Part shown: positions 51,801-62,094 of the stretch, one piece after another
Numbering within the stretch: position 1 is the first letter of the stretch
Layout: each line of letters starts with the position of its first letter
Source of the DNA: Chamaelirium japonicum
Lineage: Eukaryota > Streptophyta > Magnoliopsida > Liliales > Melanthiaceae
Direction of reading: 5' to 3'
NCBI GenBank assembly: GCA_947650365.1
Contig: OX393549.1
Span: 87,255,703 to 87,319,702 of the forward strand
DNA: 64,000 nucleotides
Notes under the pieces: generated by a model
Told to the model about the DNA's origin: nothing
Seen by the model: only the letters and a program-made list of their open reading frames with translations
Databases searched by the model: none
Made by a program: the position numbers and the translations under genes

Positions 51801-54800
51801 CCATGCTGTGAAGTGTGAAGGTATGTATTGTTAATTTGTTATTAACCGACTAATATCATATACTTATTGACATTTATGCTAGTTCATATATCATATATGT
51901 TTAGGGAGGGGGGGAGGGGTTAGAATAAGTTTTGGCCGACTAGTCCCGAATTAGTCCCGACTAGTCGCGACTAGTCCTAGTCGGCCAGTTTAGGGAGGGG
52001 GGGAGGGGTTAGAATAAGTTTTGGCCGACTAGTCCCGAATTAGTCCCGACTAGTCGCGACTAGTCCTAGTCGGCCAAGGGCCGACTAGGGCCGACTACCG
52101 ACTTTGACTGCATAACATTTATATAATCATAAATTCAAGATTAACAAGAACAAAAGTAAGCATGATATTATCTCAGATAATATCATAATATCCATAATTT
52201 TAGTACATTCCAAATCATAAATTTATGATTATCAATAATAGAATAACATCCTATGTTATCAAAGTCGGGACTAGTCGGCGACTAGTCCCTGGGCGGCATT
52301 TTGCCGACCGATTAATTTCGATTCCGTCATTGCTGGGCGGAATCCCGACTAGTCCCCGACTAGACCCGACTAGTCCCCGACTAACGACTGCCGACTAGTC
52401 CCCAGGCAGCATTCTGCAAGCAAATTTTTTTTTTTTAAAGGAGTCTTTGCAAGCAATTTTGTTTGGATTTTTTTACATTGGCTCAGTCTTGAGTCGCAAG
52501 ACTCACAACTATGGCTCTTCCCTGTAATCATATGTTGAGCACCTGAGAATCTCAGATAAAAACATAGACAAATAATTAGTTTATTTGTTGATATCCATAT
52601 AACTCTATAATCAAAATTAGGGTTGTTCACTGATTAAACATCATCAAACAAATATTGTGATGAATTCTTAGTTCTGAGTCTTTTGACTTGGGCATAAATC
52701 TAATACAACTGTGTTCTGTTAGACTGTTACTTATATTTATACCTATGCTGTGAAGTGTGAAGGTATGTATTGTTATTAACCGACTAATATCATATACTTA
52801 TTGACATCTATGCTAGTTCATATATCATATATGTTTAGGGAGGGGGGGAGGGGTTAGAATAAGTTTTGGCTGACTAGCCCCGAATTAGTCTCGACTAGTC
52901 CTAGTCGGCCCTTGGCCGACTAGGGCCGACTATCGACTTTGACTGCATAGATAACATCTATACACGTTCTAGTGCCTAGGCGGCCGCCTAGGACCTCCTA
53001 GGCGGCCATCAAACCCTGCCTAGGACCTCCTAGGCGGCCGTCAAACCTCGCCTAGAGGCCTGGGCCGTTTTCTGTACCGCCTAGGATTAGGCTAGGCGGT
53101 GGGGAACCTTCTAGCGCCTAGGCGGCCGCGTAGGCCGCTTTTTAGAACACTGGCCCAAGTCAACTGGCCTTTATCTATTTATTAGTATTCTTTTATTTTC
53201 AGCATGTTGCGCGTGGTTGTTTCGTACTTGTTTAGTCCCACATTGCTTGTGGAGACCTTTGTAGTGCACCTGGACCTCTGTATAAAGGACACACAACCCC
53301 TTTTATTAAGCAGACTATAAATGAAAGAATTTGCTTTATGCATAAATTTCTCCTGAGAAAGGATGATTAGGGCTAGAAGCCCAGAGGTGAGAAGCCTCAG
53401 GCTTTTGGCGCGAAGCCGGGCCGGTTTCCCACCCCAATCCATATACCTTTCTTTCTTTCCTTTCCTTTTCTCTTTCTCTCTCTCTCTCTCTCTCTTTCTT
53501 TTTCTCTGTTTCGGTGTGCATGCACGTGACCAGCTGAGCCCCCACGTCCTGCCTCCGTGTGGCTCCGTGACCACCCGATGCCCCTCGGCCAGCCCGACCC
53601 GCCGAACCAGCCAACCGGTCACACCTGCAAGCCGCACCCGTTGCAGGCCTACCTGACAGCCATGACCCCCTTGCAAGCTTGCCGGCATCCGTCGGCTACT
53701 TGCCGACCTGCCAGGCTATTGCTGGCCCCTCGTTAGCCCCCCCGAAGCCCCGCTGGTCACTTACCTGCCTACCAGACCGTCGTCGGCCCACGCCAGCCTG
53801 CCGAAGTCATCGGCCAACCGCTAGCCCCTTGACAACTGATCGGATCTCTGTCGCCTTGACTTGCGCATCGTCGACCCCGGGTTCTTGTTCCGACGCATGA
53901 TTTACACCGACTTAGGTTCCGACCCCCTACGCAAGCATGACAACCATTATGCGAATCATCTTTCTTTGCTCACTTTCTTATCTGTGGATGATAGGCAAAC
54001 CATTTTTAAGCTATATTCTGCTTTCCTAAAACTAAAAAAGTAGCATAGAGCCTTTCTTTGCTCATCATAAGTTTTTGGATTGGAATAGGAACCCTACCAT
54101 TATATTAGCCTGTGCCGTTGTTAATTCAACCTGTTGAGCCTGTTTAATCTTACTTGAAATCCTCATATTAGCCAATTGAATCTGCATTAGTAAACGACAA
54201 TCCCTATTTCTTCGGGAAGTCCCTACTTTCCAAATGATAAGTGGTTTTAATATTTTAAACTGGTTAATCTGTAGGACTGCAATTTTAAGCCTGATATCAC
54301 ATGATCAATGTATCTAGATCCATGAACCCGAAAAATCAATCATTTTATTATTGATATTTTTAATTTTCAACATAATTAATAATCTCCGAATATTGCATCA
54401 TTTAGTGGGTCAGTCCTACATCAGCCCTTGATGGGTCAATATAAAAAGATTCTCCTGATCTCCTAATCAGGACTTAGATTTTATTCTGGCCCTGCCGAGT
54501 CCCGAGTCTGGAATTGACTGCTCTTCTACGGATCGACGCTCAACGATATCACAACCGTCCTATGTTGACCTGTTAATGGATATGGTTTGGATTTTTCAAT
54601 CCGATGATCCGAATGGTCCGAATCTGATAACACATTTACTAAACGGATCGGACTTGGATATAGCCTAATCCGATTCGTTGACATGTCTAGTACCAGTGCT
54701 CGAGTTGGAGGCGCCTGTGCCGTCAGACAGGGGTGGGAGGGGTGTAGCCCTTTCTTTTAGAGTTCGGGGGACAAGGCCCCAACCCAAATATTTATGCACT

Positions 54801-55629
54801 AATGTGATTTATTTTATTTTATTTTTGCACCAATGGGATATTTTTAGGAGTTTGGGGGCAAATCCTCAACCATTCTAGGCTACCTCACCACGCACTTAAA
54901 TCAAATTTATGTGATTTTTTGAAGGGTATTTCGTAATTTGGTCTAACTATGTAGCCCTTGACATATGAGGATAATTTGGGGCGTCATCTTCATTATATCT
55001 GTTGTGGTTCGTTTGCATAGTGGATATTTGTGCAGCTTCGTGATTTTTTCCTGAATGGGCCTTTTCACGTAAATCTTGTGTCCCTTGTGATGTTTTTTGG
55101 TTGATTTTCTTGTCTTTTTCTTTTGCAATTTTTATCGTCTCTCACAATAGGGGCTAGGGTTTCCTACACTCGCATCATGAAGTGTTGTCCCATCCGGAGT
55201 CAATAAACAATAGTTATTGTAAATTAGGTTTCTCATGCATTGGGTTGCAGCAAACTCGTTTTTAGTCCCTTATTTTCCTATTTGATCTCCAACATCAAGG
55301 TCTTGTAAATTTATGTTCTTGTTCCAGTTGTGTCATGAATTTATGTTTGCATGGGCAATTCTTGTGTTTGGAACTGTGTCTAGGAGTCATTCAAACATTT
55401 GGGGTTGAGATCATTGATCAAGTTAGTATCTAGCGAATATAACAGTTACACTTGCTTGTTTTATCCACATTACTCCGTTAAATCTGATCTTTTTAGTGCA
55501 CGCTTGAAACCCTTATTGTGCTCGTATATCTTCGTTTAAACTTTATATTGTATTTAACTCATAGTATCTTGCAGAATGTGGCGTATGAGTCACTTCGTGA
55601 ATTGCTTAGCTCAAGAAACCCAAAGACAT
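38216..55629 (+). CDS. GDA1/CD39 nucleoside phosphatase (apyrase 6/7-like), 5' four exons
   Basis: Apyrases hydrolyse nucleoside tri- and diphosphates; plant members act in the endomembrane system or outside the cell. Exons 38216-38813, 41529-41641, 45049-45156 and 55575-55629 join in frame to give 291 codons plus one base. A membrane anchor (GGLWIFLAAAAVAGLLYLFI, residues 50-69) follows a basic proline-rich N-terminus. Apyrase conserved regions are present in order: ACR1 IIIDGGSTGTRIHVF (about 81-95), ACR2 LMATAGLRLL (158-167), ACR3 SGSDEGIYAWVAANYALG (199-216), ACR4 GIFELGGASAQVTF (227-240). Intron 1 appears to use a GC donor. ACR5 and the C-terminal membrane segment normally follow; I found no such exon in the remaining 8.4 kb, so the gene probably runs off the window. 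No internal stops, so likely functional. Confidence 0.9.
39700..40330. repeat. Diverged direct duplication within apyrase intron 1
   Basis: Both copies share ATAGCCATAGGC, AACTTGGCCCCTCTCCTTTT, GGAAGTCCAAGCA and GTGAATTTGCTCATT in order, about 390 bp apart. Confidence 0.6.
41165..41342. repeat. 89-bp tandem duplication in apyrase intron 1
   Basis: GGAAGTC.TCAAGATGGCC through GGTATTTATACTGATTTT is repeated with only a few substitutions, starting at 41165 and 41254. A recent local duplication. Confidence 0.85.
41529..41641 (+). CDS. Apyrase exon 2
   Basis: 113 nt: two bases completing Gly200, then 37 codons from SDEGIYAWVAANYALG to ELGGASAQ. Covers ACR3 and most of ACR4. Donor CAG|GTTTTA. Confidence 0.92.
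42572..43537. mobile_element. hAT-like element, GACTAGTCGG family
   Basis: Ends CTATGCAGTCAAAATC and (reverse complement) CTATGCTATCAAAATCG. Flanks AACGTAAG and AACATACG agree at 6 of 8 positions, an eroded 8-bp duplication. Dense GGGACTAGTC and CTAGTCGG motifs lie at both ends. It carries the later 42743-43052 insertion. Relatives are at 51317 and 52251. Confidence 0.7.
42743..43052. mobile_element. hAT-like MITE, ACCGGTACCGG family
   Basis: 310 bp with ends CAAGGTTTAAAATCACGG and (reverse complement) CAGGGTTTTAAATCTCGG, flanked by perfect 8-bp duplications ATAACAAT (42735-42742, 43053-43060). The interior is almost wholly CGGTACCGG and CCGATACGG-type motifs, giving a near-complete hairpin around an A-rich centre. 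Confidence 0.85.
43589..43663. repeat. Long (GA)n microsatellite
   Basis: About 75 bp of GA in apyrase intron 2, flanked by GAGGCCTA text also found in the neighbouring 43936-44225 element. Confidence 0.92.
43936..44225. mobile_element. TIR element, CAGGGTCGGCTC ends
   Basis: Ends CAGGGTCGGCTC and (reverse complement) CAGGGCCGGTTC, followed inward by GAGGCCTAAGGCG and, on the other side, GGGGCCTAAGGCGATCGC. The shape is hAT-like, but no target-site duplication is apparent. Confidence 0.55.
45049..45156 (+). CDS. Apyrase exon 3
   Basis: 108 nt, 36 codons from VTFVSSEPLPPEFSHVLKFG to YSHSFLHLGQ, between TTTCAG and GTGATC. Completes ACR4 (GASAQVTF). Confidence 0.92.
46820..47640. mobile_element. 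CCTAGGCG-family element, right end not found
   Basis: Left end CAAGCTTCTAAAAAGCGC matches those at 29451 and 51146, followed by GCGCCTAGGCG motifs. A ~240 bp AT-rich block with CCTAGGCG is repeated (about 46860-47080 and 47092-47330). The right terminus is missing or unrecognised. Confidence 0.6.
47454..47600 (-). pseudogene. Possible hAT transposase acidic C-terminal tail
   Basis: A minus-strand frame ends in a stop and encodes a Glu/Asp-rich peptide: EVGEFHEEYFVSDEETDEEC then VWEGYGEEEY. Such tails occur at the C-terminus of plant hAT transposases. It lies in an element with CCTAGGCG-family ends, fitting a deleted autonomous element. The catalytic RNase H-like and dimerisation parts are not seen, so this is tentative. 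Confidence 0.35.
48014..48878. mobile_element. hAT-like element, CTATGAAGCACGG family
   Basis: 865 bp with ends CTGTGAAGCATGGATAC and (reverse complement) CTATAAAGTATGGACACGGG, flanked by perfect 8-bp duplications GAGAAAAC (48006-48013, 48879-48886). Subterminal CGGACACGAACACGG and CCGTGTCC motifs. Carries a (TA)n run near its right end. Confidence 0.82.
48776..48808. repeat. (TA)n microsatellite
   Basis: About 33 bp of AT dinucleotides within the 48014-48878 element. Confidence 0.9.
48940..49171. mobile_element. Small TIR element with GGGCAYRTTTGGTTC ends
   Basis: Left end GGGCACATTTGGTTCC and (reverse complement of right end) GGGCATGTTTGGTTCTCG are a good inverted repeat, 232 bp apart. 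The target-site duplication is not clear, so superfamily (PIF/Harbinger or hAT) is open. Confidence 0.6.
49172..51137. other. Intronic stretch with weak element traces
   Basis: A GGTCGGTTGG/CCCAACCC-rich segment lies at about 49185-49400. An ACCTGTTAATGACC-type segment at about 50851-50975 resembles 54561-54690. Otherwise unassigned. Confidence 0.35.
51317..52115. mobile_element. hAT-like element, GACTAGTCGG family, nested copy 1
   Basis: Ends CTATGCTATCAAAGTCGG and (reverse complement) TTATGCAGTCAAAGTCGG, flanked by perfect 8-bp duplications CATTTATA (51309-51316, 52116-52123). Joining the flanks restores text seen in the related element near 46985 and 47225. An ~88 bp segment starting TTTAGGGAGGGG is tandemly duplicated near 51900-52075. 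Confidence 0.87.
52251..52950. mobile_element. hAT-like element, GACTAGTCGG family, nested copy 2
   Basis: 700 bp with ends CTATGTTATCAAAGTCGG and (reverse complement) CTATGCAGTCAAAGTCG, flanked by perfect 8-bp duplications ATAACATC (52243-52250, 52951-52958). Highly similar to the copy at 51317 and in the same orientation. Confidence 0.88.
53204..53950 (+). mobile_element. Solo-LTR-like segment
   Basis: Begins near TGTTGCGCGTGGTTG, followed by TAGTCCCACATTGCTTGTGG and a TATA box (TGTATAAAGGAC, about 53280-53291), then a CT run (about 53475-53494) and a GC-rich leader-like zone. These are typical plant LTR features. The right edge is estimated. Open frames in the GC-rich part are low-complexity and not called as genes. 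Confidence 0.45.
53951..55574. other. Unassigned end of apyrase intron 3
   Basis: About 54561-54690 has inverted ends (ACCTGTTAATGGAT versus the reverse complement ACATGTCAACGAAT) around ATCCGATGATCCG motifs, perhaps a small TIR element. The rest is unassigned AT-rich intron. Confidence 0.35.
55575..55629 (+). CDS. Apyrase exon 4
   Basis: 55 nt: NVAYESLRELLSSRNPKT plus one base, between TTGCAG and the strong donor GTAAGT. The position and NVA(Y/F)ESL start agree with the family. The following exon begins in phase 1 and was not found. Confidence 0.82.
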
Positions 55630-56740
55630 GTAAGTCATTCCTTCACCTGTTAAAAACAAAATGAAATCGGATTGACTACAGGATGTGAAGCAAGTATAAA
55701 TAAATATTCATTGTTGATTTTTATTTCTTGTATATAATTGATGACAATCTTTATGTGTTTTTGCTTATTGCTTCAATTGGAACATTTAGAGGCATCATGT
55801 CAGTGATGTCACCTAATTCAATAATTTAATAACTTACAAATAAACTTCACCAGAAGCAAATTATCCAAGCATTGTCAATATTAGGGTTTCGCTAAAGATG
55901 TGACTAACACCTAGGAATGGTGGTATGGCTTGCGTGATGGATGAGACGACTTAACTGCCAATGCGGCCTCTTGTTCTTGCACTTCAGCCTACTAACTGTT
56001 CCTGTCCACTCTTTAAACAAGCATTTTTTTGTTTTATCAAGACCAACGATAGATAAATAAAAGTACCTTATTGATTTGTTATTTTTAAAATCTTGTATCA
56101 ATTATCTCTTGATACAATTAACAAAAGACAACTACCGAAGAAGTGAATTTTGGAGATCCATAGTATTTAGTATTGTTTAATCTTTTGATGCTTTGTTGAC
56201 ACTAGTCACACTACCACTACCCAATTTACAGGTGTATCTGCTTCTCCTCTCCTAAACATAAATCAATCTCCTCACCTAAACATAAATCAGTCTCCTCACC
56301 TGCTCTTATTTGTGCAATGTAAATTTAAACCAACCAATATTTGCTTGGGTATTTGTTTTAGAATGATTGCCATTCTTAGGTCTTGCATATGTATGCAGGA
56401 ATTGGATAACATCTATAGTGGGAAATAAATTGTTGTGTTTGATGTTGTCAGGTAGACAGTAGGTTAGTTGGCTGTCAAAAGGTTCTGTTCCCTTGTGAGT
56501 GATTAACCAAAATCAACCATGTTAAGACACATGCCCAAGGTTCTACACCATACAATTGACAGCATGTGAAATGATTGCTTCAACAAACTTAAAGAATGGT
56601 TTGGTCCCTTGAAATATGGAGCTCTTGGCTAATTAGACAAGCGCAAAAAGATAGTTGGGATGCTTCTTAGTTGTAGCTTCCTTGAATAAGAAACAACTAT
56701 GGGTTATGTTGTTGATTTAGTATTTTACAAAGATCACATT
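55630..56740. other. Start of apyrase intron 4
   Basis: AT-rich intron sequence without a recognised element or the next exon. Confidence 0.4.
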
Positions 56741-56744
56741 ACCA

Positions 56745-56840
56745 TAACCATAACGATCGAGCCTTGTCCCATTTACTTGGGGTCTACTTTACGAATTCTT
56801 ATTTGCCAATCATTTATGGTGAGGGCTATCTCTTTTCAAT
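56745..56840. mobile_element. Au-SINE-like 3' segment
   Basis: GCCTTGTCCCATTTACTTGG followed by GGTCTACTTTACGAATTC resembles the conserved 3' region of plant Au SINEs (and LINE partners). The family resemblance is recalled, not searched. Confidence 0.45.
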
Positions 56841-57276
56841 GAAATCTTTTCCATAATTTTTATACAACTTTTCATCACTGTTATTTTAAGCCTTCCTCCG
56901 TTCTTGACCCTTCTATGGTAATCTAAGATTCTCCCCTTAGGGGCTGCCTACGCTCTTTGTTGTACATGCCCATGCCATTTTTAATTTGTACTCCATTTTA
57001 TTCACAGTTGGTGCAACTCCGAGACATCTTCATATATACTCATTTTTTCACTCTAGCCTCCTAGTTTTGCTGCACAACCACCTCAACTTTTTGAACCATA
57101 TAATATTGTGGGCCTTGTTGTGAAAGATCATGTTGCTAGGAGCACAAGCTATACGACTGCCTATGTATGAAGAGAGTGATTAAAATCATAGTTGAGCTAA
57201 TGTGGGTGCATGTAGAAAATGGTTTTATACTAAATAGAACCAATATCAGGTTCATAGAAATGTGAGCTATAATGAA

Positions 57277-57592
57277 TAGGGGTGGCAGCGGTGCGGTCTA
57301 AAACCAAAAACCGTGGTAAATAGCACCAGATGGTGCGGTTTTGGTTTGCCAAAATATAAAATCGTCGCGGTGAGGTGCGGTTTCGGTTTTGGCGTAGCGG
57401 TGCAGTTTCAGTTTTGACCAAAACCGCATAGAACCGAACCGTTTAGGCCATTATAATGATAAACCACGGTGCACTGCACCACACCACACCACACCGTATG
57501 GTGTGGTTTTGGTTTTACATAATGGTACACTGTCGCGGTGCGGTTTCGGTTTTGCCCAAAACCGCACCGAAACCACACCGTTGCCATCCCTA
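57277..57592. mobile_element. hAT MITE, TAGGGGTGGCA ends
   Basis: 316 bp with ends TAGGGGTGGCAGCGGTGCGG and (reverse complement) TAGGGATGGCAACGGTGTGG, flanked by perfect 8-bp duplications ATAATGAA (57269-57276, 57593-57600). The interior repeats GCGGTTTCGGTTTTG and its complement. TAGGG...GGCA termini are well known for plant hAT elements. Confidence 0.9.
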
Positions 57593-57600
57593 ATAATGAA

Positions 57601-59382
57601 TGACATTGTATGCACTTGCAGTGCCTATGCATCAACCGTAGGATTGGACAAAGGAATCAAGCGGAATTTTATGGTTGTATAAATGTCAAGAAAAGGTAGT
57701 TGATATGAGAGAACACATGGAAGAAGGCTTTGAAGATATTGGTGTGATGGGTATGCAATATTTCTATTTGCTAAGACTTACGATAATCTAGTATTAGCAA
57801 ATACTTCTCTTACGATAGACCTAATCATTTGGTGATCTAAGGAGTGCATCAAGCTTGTCACTTAATTTAATAACCTATGTTTATGAAGGTTGAAGCTTAA
57901 GGCCTCAATTTTGGACTCAATGAGGCAATTTGTTAAGTTGTTAATTTACTTTTGTATAGAAAGGCTTACAAAGAAGATGAGAAAGTAAATGGAAAAGGGA
58001 AGATTGGATATGAGTTGTGCTTGGACTTGGTTACTATGGGTAAGGATGACAACAAAACAAGAAGTCAGTGGAAAGGAGAGACGTCAAAGCATGTAGCATA
58101 GTAGCAAACCATGTAGCCTCCAAAGTACATCTCTGCAAATGCCGACGAAGTTAGAATGCTGAAGTGCACTACCAATAAGGGAAAGAAGATAAAACACCAC
58201 CATATGTGCAAGTGCCACAAACTACGAAGGCGTCTAAAAACTCTTAATATACCGTAGATGGCACTTAGGACATAAAGCACAACAAAAAAGGCAGAGAAGT
58301 GTGCCAATGAGAAGCAAAGGGAAACATACATTGTTGTAGGCCCTGCTATGCAAGATACCTCTAACTATTGAAGTAGCATTTAATAATGCATAGAGACATG
58401 TAGGTCTCCCCATCGATAAGCATGATAAATGAAAGCATACACGCATTCCGGTAAGGAGCGGTAGCAAGAATGTATTGAAGGAAACTCAAAACCAATTAAG
58501 AGGAAGCTATAAACACTTAAAGTGTAGCCCATTATATAAACTAAATGCCCTAGAATAGCGAAACTTGGGCTCTTGATCAAAGTTAGAATCTACAAAGAAA
58601 TGATCTAAACCAAAGGGAGTATCAAGATGATCAAGATTTTAAAGGCTAGCAAACATAGGAGATTGATGCATGTTGAAAGTAGGGAGCACAAACATGAAAA
58701 ATTACCAAAAGGAATGATATAAATGATGCAATTCGGGCAGGTTTCAAGTCTATTTGCCTCAAAATAAAAAAATAGTCACCATGTACCGAGCCAAATTAGG
58801 CCAACTACAACAACATTGCCCAGAAAGTAGATCCTAAATGGACGTCTCAAACATAAATAAACTTAAAATAGGTATAATGGTAATTGACTTGATAGTTAAG
58901 TGATTTCCATACCAACATGCAAGGGAGCGACCAAGGTTTTAGATTTCGGTTTCATGTTTGGATTCGGTACAATCCGAAACCGAAATTTTGATCGAAATGC
59001 TGTAAAAAATTTGAAACAGTTAAAAGGAGAGTGGGGGGGGGGAGGTTGATGTTATTTTTTTAAATTTAATCATTTTATAGTTGTGCATGCATATTTACAT
59101 GAATTGTTTTAAGAGAACACACCAAACATATAGTAAGTTTGCATGAACCATGATAACTAAGGTGGAATACTAGTAAGTTGGAAAAAAAAAATGATAATCA
59201 TCATGTATTGATTTATAGATATTTATATTGTTTTCATCACGAAAGAAATTGAAATCAATCATATTGGCTTGTCCAAATAATCTTTTCTTCGCTCATCCAA
59301 CTAAACTCATCATCATCAGCCCGTGGCACACCACTGTAACCTTCGGTTGACATCTACGCTGGCACCCAGCCTCACCTAGCTC
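57601..59382. other. Mostly unassigned; one orphan TIR-element left end
   Basis: At 58932 CAAGGTTTTAGATTTCGG and following CGAAACCGAAAT text look like the left end of an element related to 22359, without a recognisable right end. A G run lies near 59032. Open frames of 60-90 codons match no family I know. Confidence 0.35.
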
Positions 59383-61290
59383 CTCTGTAGTCAAAGCGTC
59401 CCCTAGGCGGGTGCCTAGGTGTTTTGGACCCCTGGGCACCTAGGCGACCCCCTAGACGGGTTGTTTTCCTTAGGCGGCCGTCTAGGTGGCCTGCTTGGTG
59501 CCTGGTTGCCTAAGACCTAGGCGCCTGGGTAGTTTTTCATTTGATCTAATTTGGGATTTTTCCAAAATTAAGTTGAATTAACTCATAATTGAGTTGCATT
59601 AACTTAAAATTGAGTTGTATTAACTCAAATTGAGTTGAATAAGCTCAAAATTAAATTAAATTAACTCAAATTGACTTCATAAGAATTTGGGGTTTTTTCA
59701 AAACTGAGTTGAATTAACACAAATTGAGTTGAATTAACTTAAAATTGTGGTTTTTTCAAAACTGAGTTGAAGTAATTGAAAATAGAGTTGAATTAACACA
59801 AAATTGAGTTGAATTAACTCAAATTGAGTTGCATTAAGTCAAATTGAATTGAATAAACCCAAAATTGAGTTGAATTAGCTCAAATTCTTATGATGAGTTC
59901 ATAAGAATTTGGATTTTTTTTCAAAATTGAGTTGAATTAACTCAAAAATGAGTTGAATTAACTCAAATTCTGATGACGAGTTCATAAGAAATTGGGAGAG
60001 TTTCAAAACTAAGTTGAATTAACTCAAAATTGAGTTGCATTAACTTAAATTGAGTTGAATAAACTCAAAATTGAGTTTAACTAACTCATATTCTTATGAT
60101 CGGTTCATAAGAATTTTGGGGTTTTCAAAATTGAGTTGAATTAACTCAAAATTGAGTAAAATTAACTCAAATTAAGTAGAATTGACTCAAATTGTGTTGA
60201 GTTAACTCAAATTTTTATGATGGGTCAGTGTTGTCAAGGCAACGAGGCGAGCTTGAGGTACAAGGTACCGCTGGAACTTGAGGCGCAAGGCGCAAATAAG
60301 GCGCACGCCTTAGTGTGTAAGACGCAAATATATATACATATATATATATAATTAATAATAATTGTAAAAAAATCTAAAAATCATAAAAAATTATATTTCA
60401 TAAAAAATAGAGAAATATAATCATTATTCAATTAAATCAACTCAATAAAGGCGTACAATACTTATAACTCATAACTAGTGGCCATCAAATGAACAATTTG
60501 AGTGAGAATAATAATTCACAAGTTATTTGCAACATGCCAACATCATATTCATAAGTTAAATACATACAATACTCATAAGTGATAACTAATAAATGAGAAC
60601 TCATAAACAATGTTGAATAACGAAATGAAAGAGTTGGGCACTAAAGAGAGTTGGGCTCTTTTATTCAAACCAAGAAGAATCAAAATAAAAAAACCAAAAC
60701 CCAAAAAGAAAACCAAAAACTGAAAATAAACCGGAAAAAAACCAAAATAAACCAAAATCACAAAAAAAAAACCAAAACTTGAAGACCAAAATCCAAAATG
60801 CATCAAGGCGCGCGCCTCGCCATAATGCGCCTGAGGCGCATACCTATTCCTCGCCTTGAGGCGCGCGCCTTACTGCGCCTTGACAACACTGTGATGGGTT
60901 GATAAGAAAAAATTTGAGTTGAATTAACTCAAAATTGAGTTGAATTAAATCTAAACTTAAAGCCTAAACCCTCATATTTTATTTTATTTTATTTGTTTGA
61001 TTTTTTTAGGAACTTTTAGATTTTTTTTTATTTTTTCTTCAATTTTTTCCTCTTTTATTTTCTGATTTAGTTTATGGGTACGGTATTCCTATACTTTCTA
61101 GATAATTTGACTTTTAGGTGGTGAAAATTATAATCAACATGCTACTAGATTACGAAAATCATGTATATACATATTTATACTATATATAAAAATATTTAAT
61201 AATTACTCGCCGCCTAGGCACTGCCTTGGCGCCTCTTTGCCTTGACAGGTAAAAAAATCTAGGCGCCGCCTAGCCGCCTTGACTACATTG
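59383..61290. mobile_element. TIR element with CTAGGCGG ends and GAGTTGAATTAACTC repeats
   Basis: Ends CTCTGTAGTCAAAGCG and (reverse complement) CAATGTAGTCAAGGCGGC, flanked by perfect 8-bp duplications CCTAGCTC (59375-59382, 61291-61298). Subterminal GCCTAGG motifs; most of the interior (about 59570-60217 and 60910-60955) is degenerate copies of AAAATTGAGTTGAATTAACT. It carries the later 60226-60891 insertion. Confidence 0.82.
60226..60891. mobile_element. hAT-like element, CAGTGTTGTCAAGGC ends, nested
   Basis: 666 bp with ends CAGTGTTGTCAAGGCAACG and (reverse complement) CAGTGTTGTCAAGGCGCAG, flanked by perfect 8-bp duplications TGATGGGT (60218-60225, 60892-60899). Subterminal GAGGCGC and GCGCGCCTC motifs; AT-rich noncoding centre. 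Confidence 0.88.
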
Positions 61291-61462
61291 CCTAGCTCCC
61301 GTTGGATCTGTTTTGAATCTAAGACCGACTATCGGTGTTGGGCATGCTCGTTTTCTGTCTCCATATTTGGCGGGTATTCGATGCCATCATCTATATGACC
61401 ATGATTGATGGAGTATGAGTGTCAGTATGTTTGGACTCTTGAAACCGACCCTTCTTATTCGG

Positions 61463-61669
61463 TTATCTAGGTGTCCGAAACTGAAATTCTTCATATTCCT
61501 TGTTCCTTAATAGAATGCTCATGGATACTTTAACATCAAGTGGAGCCTTCAAGCACTCTGTTATATCGGGGAAGCAACTAGCGAGGTGTTGCTCCAGCCA
61601 TGTAATACCTCCACTTTCGATTCGTTTGCCACAGTATGCACACTGTGACTTCTGCTTCTTTGCATTCAA
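61463..61669 (-). pseudogene. hAT transposase BED zinc-finger fragment
   Basis: The minus-strand frame encodes KSQCAYCGKRIESGGITWLE followed by QHLASCFPDITECLKAPLDV. This is the BED-type DNA-binding zinc finger (C..C...H....C) at the N-terminus of plant hAT transposases. The usual Arg of 'GGITRLKQHLA' is Trp here. It ends in a stop after 68 codons with no RNase H-like domain nearby, so it is an isolated fragment. Confidence 0.75.
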
Positions 61670-62020
61670 GGGGTGCCTGTGGATCTAACGTATGTCCTTT
61701 GACCCGGGACCTAGCCTTATCTGTCGAAATCCATTGAAATGGACTGAAATCTGGCAGGATGGAGCGATTGTGATAGGAGGTTCATTTGTTTCTCCTTGTT
61801 AGTTAGTGTATTCCTTTCTTGGACTTGTATTCATTATTCTTTCCATGTTGTCTTTAATTAAATTCACCCTTCACACTGATCAAGAAAAGAGATTAAATGG
61901 GATTACGTTTTTATTTAGGTGAATTTTCAATTTGGATGCATCTAATAAATGAGATTGTGTTATCACACAAACAGAAGTGCATTGTATAGATAACTGTGGG
62001 CATTGAAATTAGCCCACGGG
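61670..62020. other. Unassigned stretch
   Basis: Probably continues the degraded hAT element around the BED fragment; nothing else recognised. Confidence 0.35.
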
Positions 62021-62094
62021 TCGAACCCGATTTGCACATGTAAAATAGGCCCGCACCCAACGACCTTCGGGTCGAACCTGACTCGCACACGTAA

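Larger units (their letters stand above)
51146..53152. mobile_element. CCTAGGCG-family hAT-like element carrying two later insertions
   Basis: Ends CAATGTTCTAAAAAGCGC and (reverse complement) CAGTGTTCTAAAAAGCGG, flanked by GCCCGAGT (51138-51145) and GCCCAAGT (53153-53160), an 8-bp duplication with one change. Without the nested elements at 51317-52115 and 52251-52950 and their duplications it would be about 0.5 kb, like the 29451 copy. Confidence 0.85.
45157..55574 (+). other. Apyrase intron 3 (10.4 kb)
   Basis: Holds a hAT-derived element with a transposase tail (46820-47640), elements at 48014, 48940 and 51146-53152 (nested), and a solo-LTR-like segment near 53.2-53.95 kb. The codon phase is 0 at both edges. 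About 45160-46800 shows no recognised element. Confidence 0.8.

Noticed and set aside
53182-53900. Frames of up to 168 codons in the GC-rich block
   Set aside because: They lie in an LTR-like leader with a CT run and no conserved domain, and compete on both strands.
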